Shown here piece by piece: positions 58,126-64,000 of a stretch of DNA of 64,000 nucleotides; within the stretch, counting starts at the first letter, position 1, and each line of letters starts with the position of its first letter. The stretch is from Paraburkholderia hiiakae (lineage in GTDB: Bacteria > Pseudomonadota > Gammaproteobacteria > Burkholderiales > Burkholderiaceae). The position numbers and the translations under genes are program-made. Below the pieces are notes generated by a model. That model searched no databases and was not told where the DNA came from. It saw nothing but the letters and a program-made list of their open reading frames with translations. The stretch is from NCBI RefSeq assembly GCF_904848665.1, contig NZ_CAJHCQ010000003.1, positions 310,001 to 374,000 on the forward strand, written 5' to 3'.

Positions 58126-58392
58126 CGAGTGGAGGAAAGACGCCGGCAATAAAAACCGAAGCATAGCCGGTTATGGTGCGCTTGCATCTAACGGCGCGCA
58201 GGTCGAATCGCGACAGTGGCATGAAGCCGCGCTCTCGATCGAGCGTGCCGAGCGCTAACCGCTACGGCGCAAAAACGCGCGCGCAGCATCACACGCGCGT
58301 CCCCTAACTACGCGTGTCGATTTGCACACGAACGTCTGCAGCGCGCGGTGTCACTCAAAACCCACGCGAGAGCGAACGTGTGCGTAGCCCCG

Positions 58393-58542
58393 TCACTTCT
58401 GTTCGTGTGCCTTGCGTTGCTCGTCCAGAAAAGCCCGCACGTGAGCAGGCAATTCGTCGCCGAGAAACTCAACGGCCACCGGTTCCGGATCCGGGCTGAA
58501 GACTTGGTCCGGGGTCGGAATCCTTGGCGGTTTGGCGTCCAT
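58393..58542 (-). CDS. Hypothetical acidic protein, 49 residues
   Basis: AGGAG eight bases ahead of the ATG gives a convincing start. The product MDAKPPRIPTPDQVFSPDPE continues to DELPAHVRAFLDEQRKAHEQK: a Pro-rich flexible start and an amphipathic helical end. Not recognised. Confidence 0.55.
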   Translation of the reverse strand: MDAKPPRIPTPDQVFSPDPEPVAVEFLGDELPAHVRAFLDEQRKAHEQK

Positions 58543-59093
58543 GATCTTTCTCCTATGTAAGCCGATTATCCGGCTCGGCACTTCTGCTGCGCTAGTCCCG
58601 CTTACGGTAACAGTGCTTTTCTCGCACGCGTGTTGCTTTCTTCGCACAGCGATACAAATGATTAACGGCGCGGGAATATAATTGTTGAGATGTCCTTCGC
58701 ACTTGCGCATGCTGCGTGAATCAAGTTCGGCTCCTCATTCTCCGAATCTCCCGCACAGCGGCTGCTGCAGTCGCACAACGCCTCAATCGCACTTCCCCCG
58801 GCTCTGAGACCCGCGTTCGCGCTTGCACCTTTCCGCGCCTGTGTTGCGCGGCGCCGCAAGCGCGGGCGGGTCCGTCCGGATCAGCGTGCACCCATCATTG
58901 GTCTACAACGGATGATTATGCTTAGCCGTTGACGTCGAAACGTTAATAAGAATTAAAACTATGTAAGTGTCCGTTTCCATCCGATTGGGCGATTAATACT
59001 TTGTTCCGCGTCATTTGGTCGCGACTTAATGACCGAACGTACGTAAATAGCCGCGCATTCGGGCGCGGCGTATTGATGCACTCCGATAATTCG
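58543..59093. other. 551-bp intergenic region
   Basis: No credible gene. It turns AT-rich after 58920 (AATAAGAATTAAAACTATG), next to the 3' end of the aldo-keto reductase gene. Open frames here lack start signals and show shadow composition. No repeat noted. Confidence 0.45.
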
Positions 59094-60212
59094 TTACGTT
59101 TGGTCCTCCGGCGGCGCCGGCACGCGTTGCACGTGAGCATGGTTTGCGGGTGTCGCACGCACGTCCACCTGGCCGTGAATGCGTGACTGGTGGCCGTCCG
59201 CGAACATGTAGTACGGAAACGGGTGCGCGGGTTCGGAGGCTGCGTCGAGGCGCGCGACCAGTTCGGGGGCGAGTGTGAAGTCGAGCGAGCCGAGCGACTG
59301 TTCGAGTTGCGCAGCTTGGGTTGCACCGACGATGATGCTCGCCACGCCGCGCTTTTGATATAGCCAGTTCAACGCAACTTGCGCCATGGGCCGGTTGGCC
59401 TCGTACGCGACCCGCTCGAGCTCGGCGACGATCGCGAAGTTGTGCGCAGAGAGCTTGTCGAAGCCGGGCGGCGGCTTCGCGCCCACCGTCTGCAGGCGGC
59501 CCACACCGTGCACGCCTTCGCTTGCCTGCGACGGCCGATATTTCCCCGACAGCACGCCCATACCGAGCGGACTCCACGGCACGAGCCCCATGCCGAGTTG
59601 CGTCGCCAGGTCGGCAAATTCGTGCTCCGCGTTGCGTTCGATCAGGGAGTATTCGAGTTGCATGGCCGCCACCGGTTCGAAGCCGCGCCAATCGGCCAGC
59701 GTTTGCGCCCGGCCCGCGTACCAGGCGGGCACGTCGGAGAGACCTACGTAGCGGATCTTGCCCGCGCGCACCGCGTCGTCCATGGCGCGCATCACTTCGT
59801 CGGCGGGCGTCATGCGGTCCCACGTGTGCAGGTAGTAGAGATCAATGTAGTCGGTGCCAAGGCGCTTGAGCGAGCCGTCGAGCGCACGCAGCAAGTTCTT
59901 GCGATGGTTGCCGCCAGCGTTCGGGTTGCCCGATTCCGCGTTATAGGAATACTTGGTGGCGATGACGAGCCGCTCACGCAGACCGCGCGCCGCCGCGAAG
60001 CGCCCCACCCAGGTTTCGCTTGTGCCTTCCGTATAGAGGTCGGCGGTGTCGATGAAGTTGCCGCCCGCGTCGACATAGAGGTCGAAGAGTCGCTGTGCGC
60101 AGGCTTCGTCGGCGCCCCAGCCCCATTCGGTGCCGAACGTCATCGTGCCCAGAGCGATGGGGCTGACACGCAGGCCAGAGCGGCCGAGCAGGGTGTAGCT
60201 GTCGAGATTCAT
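59094..60212 (-). CDS. Aldo-keto reductase
   Basis: 372-residue NADPH-dependent oxidoreductase with the (alpha/beta)8 pattern. Catalytic tetrad: Asp and Tyr in DTADLYTEG, Lys in ATKYSYN and His in YLHTWD. The cofactor-binding C-terminus has IIVGATQAAQLEQSLG. It resembles the Tas/YajO-type AKRs. The gene is divergent from a LysR regulator over 117 bases, the usual arrangement for a regulated target. Confidence 0.92.
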   Translation of the reverse strand: MNLDSYTLLGRSGLRVSPIALGTMTFGTEWGWGADEACAQRLFDLYVDAGGNFIDTADLYTEGTSETWVGRFAAARGLRERLVIATKYSYNAESGNPNAGGNHRKNLLRALDGSLKRLGTDYIDLYYLHTWDRMTPADEVMRAMDDAVRAGKIRYVGLSDVPAWYAGRAQTLADWRGFEPVAAMQLEYSLIERNAEHEFADLATQLGMGLVPWSPLGMGVLSGKYRPSQASEGVHGVGRLQTVGAKPPPGFDKLSAHNFAIVAELERVAYEANRPMAQVALNWLYQKRGVASIIVGATQAAQLEQSLGSLDFTLAPELVARLDAASEPAHPFPYYMFADGHQSRIHGQVDVRATPANHAHVQRVPAPPEDQT

Positions 60213-60299
60213 GGCGGCTTCCTTAAAGGATGGGTGGCGAACGCGAACTCATCTTGCGCCTTTCCTTTTTGTGGAAAAATCGGGTTCACCTGAAATTAC

Positions 60300-60314
60300 T
60301 GTGAAGCTGAGCTT
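60300..60314. promoter_or_regulatory. Candidate LysR operator
   Basis: TGAAGCTGAGCTTCA is a perfect 15-base dyad around a central base, placed between the divergent genes 15 bases before the regulator start. LysR proteins bind T-N11-A dyads, which this fits. Confidence 0.65.
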
Positions 60315-60329
60315 CACAATGGAGGCTGC

Positions 60330-61292
60330 ATGGGCCCGGTTTCCAATCCGGCGTCAGCGCCGGCCGCCGCGTCCGGGCTGGCGGGACGCCTGCCCGCTCT
60401 GCTCGCCGTGGCTGCCGTCGCACGGCATGGCAGCTTCACGCGCGCGGCGTCCGCGGCGGGCTTCTCGACTTCGGCGCTATCCCAAGCCGTGCGTGCGCTC
60501 GAAGCGCAACTCGGCGTGAGGCTCTTCAATCGCACGACGCGCCGCGTCGCGCTGACCGAGGCGGGCGCGCAGTTTCTCGCGCGCGTGCAGCCCGCGCTGG
60601 CTCAGATCGAGGCAGCGTTCGACGCGCTCGACGCTTCGCGCGATGAGCCCGCTGGCACGCTGCGCATCAATCTGCCACGCGTGGCGAGCGAGTTGCTCGT
60701 CATGCCGCATCTCGCTGACTTCATGGCGCGTTTTCCGCAGATCAAGCTCGAACTCGCACTCGACGACGGTTTTGCCGATCTGGTGGGCGAGGGCTTCGAC
60801 GCGGGTATTCGCCTGGGCGAATCGGTGGCGCCTGGCATGGTTGCTGTGCCGATCGGCGGGCCGATTCGCATCGTCGTGGTGGGCTCGCCGGCATACTTCG
60901 AACGCCACGCGCGCCCCGTCACCCCCGACGATCTGGCCGCGCATGATTGTCTGCACTATCGCTTCGCGACAGGCGGCGTCTACCGCTGGGAGTTCGCGCA
61001 GCCCGACGATCCCCGGAGCATGTTCGACGTGGTCACCGAGGGCCGCTTCGTGACCAACGATCTGCGCACGATGGTGCGCGCCGCGGAGCAGGGCGTGGGT
61101 CTCCTGCACGTGATCGAGGATTACGTGCGCTCGCCGCTGGACGAAGGCCGGCTCGTGCCGGTGCTCGAGTCGTGGGGCGCGTCGTTTCCCGGCTTCTATT
61201 TGTATACGGCCGGGCGCGCCCAGTTGCCGCCCAAACTGCGTGCGTTCATCGACTTTCTGCGCGAGCAGCGTGGGGGGCCTGGATTCGCGTAG
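60330..61292 (+). CDS. LysR-family transcriptional regulator
   Basis: 320 residues. The N-terminal winged HTH (LLAVAAVARHGSFTRAASAAGFSTSALSQAVRALEAQLGVRLFNRTTRRVALTEAG) covers about residues 25-85. The periplasmic-binding-like effector domain follows. It likely controls the divergent aldo-keto reductase gene. The effector is unknown. A TGAAGCTGAGCTTCA dyad (60300-60314) in the gap is a good operator candidate (T-N11-A type). Confidence 0.92.
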   Translation: MGPVSNPASAPAAASGLAGRLPALLAVAAVARHGSFTRAASAAGFSTSALSQAVRALEAQLGVRLFNRTTRRVALTEAGAQFLARVQPALAQIEAAFDALDASRDEPAGTLRINLPRVASELLVMPHLADFMARFPQIKLELALDDGFADLVGEGFDAGIRLGESVAPGMVAVPIGGPIRIVVVGSPAYFERHARPVTPDDLAAHDCLHYRFATGGVYRWEFAQPDDPRSMFDVVTEGRFVTNDLRTMVRAAEQGVGLLHVIEDYVRSPLDEGRLVPVLESWGASFPGFYLYTAGRAQLPPKLRAFIDFLREQRGGPGFA

Positions 61293-61443
61293 CCGTTTTC
61301 AGATACGTCTGATTCGGTCGCACGGCGATTTTGCTTATCTTTAAAAGATGCTGACGCAAGGTCCGCACGACGCCCAGCAGTACACCCCTTTCCAGATAGC
61401 AACGTAACAGACCCGTGCGCCACATTGCCGGCGCGATCCTACG

Positions 61444-63261
61444 ATGAGCGACCATGTCACCACGCCGGCCGAAGCTTCGGTCGAGCAAGCGCACACGAAG
61501 GCGGCGCTTGCGCTCGCAGACCAGCACTTCGACCTGGGCAGAACGCGTGACGCGCTGCTCGCCTACCAGGAGCTGCTCGAGCACGAGCCGCACAACGCAC
61601 ACGTGTTGCATCGCCTGGCGCTCTCATATTTTCGCGACGGACAACACGACCTCGCACGCGACCATCTCGAACGCGCAATCGGCGCGGCGCCCGAACGCGC
61701 CGAGCTGTGGGAGCATCGCGGCCTACTCGCGGCGATGGCGAACGAGCATGTTGCTGCCGAGGCGTTCTACTATCGTGCGATTGCGCTCAGCGGCGGCACG
61801 GCTAGCTTGCACCGCAACCTGGCCGATGTACTCAAGCTGGCGAAGCGCCGCGCCGAGGCGCGCATGCACTACGAAAAGGCGCTCGACTATGAGCCCTCGC
61901 TTCATCACGCCTTGCGGTGCCTGGCGCGATTGTGTCTCGAAGACGCGTACCTGGAAGCGGCCGCGGAGTATCTGCGCCGCGCACACGCAGTGGGAACCTC
62001 ACGGCTCGCAGATGGGCTCGAGTTGCTAACGGTCCTCGCGCGTCTCGAACGCCCCACGGAACTGAACGCGCAAATCTCGCAGATGCGAGCCGAGTTCGCG
62101 GCAAACGCGGCAGCGCTCGAGAACCTCGCGTTGCGGCTCAACGAAATCCATCGCTTCAACGACGCGTATCAGGTCGCGCTGGAGGGGCTTGCGGTCGATG
62201 CGACCCGCGGCAAGCTGCATCACAACGCGAGCTACGCGTCGAACATGCTTGGCGAGCATGGCCGCATGCGCCATCACGCCGCAGAGGCGGCGCGCTTGCT
62301 GCCCGAGGACGAACATGTGCAGTTCAACGCCGCCGTCACGATGCTGCGCGACGGCGATTTCGAGCGAGGGTGGCGGCACTATCACTGGCACGAACGCTTG
62401 CCGCAGAACAGTACGCTCGTGCGTCCCGCCTTTCCGGAGTGGTCCGGTGAGGCCGTGAACGGGCGGCGGTTTTTGCTGATCGGCGAGCAGGGGCTGGGCG
62501 ATCAGCTTCAATCCTTGCGCTACATCGACTGGCTGCAGCGCCGGGGCGCGACGGTCGATGTTTGGGTCGACAAGGCGATTGGCGATGTCGCGGCATGCGC
62601 GCGCGGCGTGAACAAGGCCTGGACGACGTTGCCGCCTGGTCCCTACGACTTCTGGAGCCGCATGTTCCGCTTTCCAGCGTCAATGAAGCTGACGGTGGAC
62701 ATGCTTCCGCTGGCAATGCCTTACCTGGGAGCGCCGCCTGGGTGCGTTGCCGATTGGCGCGAGCGGCTTTCCGGCGGGGCGCATCGTGGTACGCGCAGAC
62801 TCCGCGTGGGGCTCGTATGGGCTGGGAACCCCGATTACGAACTCGACCGCTACCGCTCGCTTGCGCTGCACACGTTACTGCCTGTGCTCGCCCGGCGTGG
62901 TGTGTCATGGTTTTCGCTGCAGAAGGGCGGCGCGCAAAGCGAGTTGGACACGTTGCCTCACGACGTCGACATCACACCGCTCGGGCCGCAGATCGCGAAC
63001 TTCGCGGACACGCTCGCCATTGTCCAGTCGCTCGATCTCGTGATGACCGTCGACACCTCTGTCGCGCATCTTGCGGGTGCGGCTGGCGTGCCGGTGTGGA
63101 TCCTGCTGCCGACCTGCACGGACTGGCGCTGGATGACGCAGCGCTCCGATAGTCCCTGGTATCCGTCGGCGCGACTTTTCAGGCAGCGCGAGTTGGGGCA
63201 ATGGGATGACGTGCTCGCAGAGGTGGGCGAGGCGCTGGATGCGCTGGCGCCGAAGGAGTGA
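61444..63261 (+). CDS. TPR-repeat protein fused to a GT9-like glycosyltransferase domain
   Basis: 605 residues. The N-terminal 300 residues are TPR repeats (ALADQHFDLGRTRDALLAYQELLEHEP, HRLALSYFRDGQHDLARDHLERAI and more). The C-terminal 280 residues look like a heptosyltransferase/ADP-heptose-binding fold: FLLIGEQGLGDQLQSLRYI, RVGLVWAGNPDYELDRYRS, MTVDTSVAHLAGAAGVPVW. Proteins of this type modify flagellin or other envelope proteins in some bacteria. No signal peptide, so cytoplasmic. It is a single gene, the acceptor is unknown. Confidence 0.88.
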   Translation: MSDHVTTPAEASVEQAHTKAALALADQHFDLGRTRDALLAYQELLEHEPHNAHVLHRLALSYFRDGQHDLARDHLERAIGAAPERAELWEHRGLLAAMANEHVAAEAFYYRAIALSGGTASLHRNLADVLKLAKRRAEARMHYEKALDYEPSLHHALRCLARLCLEDAYLEAAAEYLRRAHAVGTSRLADGLELLTVLARLERPTELNAQISQMRAEFAANAAALENLALRLNEIHRFNDAYQVALEGLAVDATRGKLHHNASYASNMLGEHGRMRHHAAEAARLLPEDEHVQFNAAVTMLRDGDFERGWRHYHWHERLPQNSTLVRPAFPEWSGEAVNGRRFLLIGEQGLGDQLQSLRYIDWLQRRGATVDVWVDKAIGDVAACARGVNKAWTTLPPGPYDFWSRMFRFPASMKLTVDMLPLAMPYLGAPPGCVADWRERLSGGAHRGTRRLRVGLVWAGNPDYELDRYRSLALHTLLPVLARRGVSWFSLQKGGAQSELDTLPHDVDITPLGPQIANFADTLAIVQSLDLVMTVDTSVAHLAGAAGVPVWILLPTCTDWRWMTQRSDSPWYPSARLFRQRELGQWDDVLAEVGEALDALAPKE

Positions 63262-63299
63262 CGCAGCCGCCGTTCAGCACCGATCGCAGGCGAGGGCAC

Positions 63300-63339
63300 A
63301 AAGCAAAAAGCCCAGTCCGAAGACTGGGCTTTTTGCTTT
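63300..63339. terminator. Strong bidirectional terminator
   Basis: 18-bp perfect arms AAAGCAAAAAGCCCAGTC and GACTGGGCTTTTTGCTTT around CGAA. It separates the TPR-glycosyltransferase gene from tRNA-Thr. Confidence 0.95.
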
Positions 63340-63344
63340 AATTC

Positions 63345-63420
63345 TGGTGCCGGAAAGAGGAATCGAACCCCCGACCTTCGCATTACGAATGCGCTGCTCT
63401 ACCGTCTGAGCTATTCCGGC
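63345..63420 (-). tRNA. tRNA-Thr(CGU)
   Basis: 76 bases with CCA. Acceptor GCCGGAA pairs with TTCCGGC. The anticodon loop TTCGTAA gives CGT (reads ACG). Discriminator A. Upstream in its direction lies the end of fbp, 66 bases away. Confidence 0.95.
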
Positions 63421-63486
63421 GTGCATCAGAGAAGAAAGATTATAGGAAGTTGCCGCGAACTATGCAAGCCCCTTCCTCATCTTTTT

Positions 63487-64000
63487 TCATTTTTTCGCTT
63501 CGTGGTGGTAGCGCGTGACGCGCTCGACCTCGTTCTTCGAGCCGAGGAACACGGCTACGCGCTCATGCAGGCTCGTAGGCTGGATGTCGAGAATGCGCTC
63601 CTCGCCGTTGGTCGCCATGCCACCCGCCTGCTCGACGATGAACGACATCGGGTTCGCTTCGTACATCAGGCGCAGCTTGCCGGGCTTCGACGGATCGCGC
63701 TTGTCGGCCGGGTACATGAAGATGCCGCCACGGTTCAGGATACGGTGCACGTCGGCAACCATCGAGGCGATCCAGCGCATGTTGAAATTGTCGCCGCGCG
63801 CGCCATCTTTGCCGGCGTTCAGCTCGCCGATGTACTGCTGAACCGGTTCATACCAGTGGCGTGCGTTCGATGCATTGATCGCGTATTCGCGCGTTTCTTC
63901 CGGAATGCGCATGTTGCTCTGCGTGAGCACCCACGAGCCGAGTTCGCGGTCGAGCGTGAAGCAGTTCACGCCGTTGCCGGTCGTAAGCACGAGCACCGTT
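63487..64000 (-). CDS. fbp: Class I fructose-1,6-bisphosphatase (5' end missing)
   Basis: C-terminal 170 residues of the gluconeogenic enzyme. Seen are [58 protein letters not shown] (the conserved FBPase signature with its lysine) and [14 protein letters not shown]. The frame runs off the right edge, so the N-terminus and metal-binding part are outside the window. Confidence 0.95.
   Translation of the reverse strand, partial: TVLVLTTGNGVNCFTLDRELGSWVLTQSNMRIPEETREYAINASNARHWYEPVQQYIGELNAGKDGARGDNFNMRWIASMVADVHRILNRGGIFMYPADKRDPSKPGKLRLMYEANPMSFIVEQAGGMATNGEERILDIQPTSLHERVAVFLGSKNEVERVTRYHHEAKK

Overview
The window is GC-rich, densely coded chromosomal DNA from a beta-proteobacterium, almost certainly Burkholderiaceae (Paraburkholderia/Burkholderia/Caballeronia type). 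The pointers are gene content and order (trxB-ftsK-lolA, bioAFDB, minCDE, rph-rdgB-hemW, yicC-gmk-rpoZ-spoT), an MgtA-less housekeeping set with a Burkholderia-type porin, and small lipoprotein and W-rich repeat genes. Both ends cut genes: a ugpC-type ABC ATPase at the left edge and fbp at the right edge.

Layout. 1-6.4 kb: ABC transporter ATPase, Smr-domain nuclease, trxB, ftsK, lolA. 6.4-20.8 kb: a metabolic block with an MBL-fold hydrolase, a LiuR-like MerR regulator, aceK, a thiolase, an SDR, a YchJ protein, a secreted hydrolase, the biotin operon bioA-bioF-bioD-bioB and a CytX-like permease. This block sits between lolA and rarA-serS, genes that are neighbours in E. coli. 21-34.1 kb: rarA, serS, tRNA-Ser(CGA), a glycosyltransferase, map, a GNAT enzyme, minCDE, envelope genes (W-rich repeat protein, two mini-lipoproteins, waaC), an MHS-family transporter, a TonB-C-like lipoprotein and a small membrane protein.

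34.445-44.360 kb: an integrated mobile element at the 3' end of tRNA-Ser(UGA). Exact 14-bp copies of the tRNA 3' end mark its two limits. Just inside each limit lies a pair of 10-bp repeats with a 12-bp period, the expected form of integrase arm sites. The element carries a tyrosine integrase, an AlpA/Vis-like regulator, a Rha-family regulator, a promoter that reads at once into a short terminated RNA resembling the C4/CI antisense RNAs of P1/P7/P4, a chain of overlapping tiny ORFs, a 961-residue primase-helicase-like replication protein and a repeat-rich origin-like segment. It also holds a lone serine resolvase with a res-like site and two genes I cannot name. No capsid, terminase, tail, conjugation or lysis gene is visible. 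The plan is that of a P4-like satellite or replicating genomic island, and it is the most interesting part of the window.

44.4-64 kb: tRNA-Ser, hemW-rdgB-rph, the divergent yicC-gmk-rpoZ-spoT group, two tandem tRNA-Arg(ACG) genes, greB, a porin, a probable small RNA, a cold-shock gene with its own promoter and long leader, a DnaQ/GIY-YIG fusion nuclease, a periplasmic chorismate mutase, a divergent aldo-keto reductase/LysR pair, a TPR-glycosyltransferase fusion, tRNA-Thr(CGU) and the end of fbp. Family assignments come from reading motifs and remembered family features. No database search was run.
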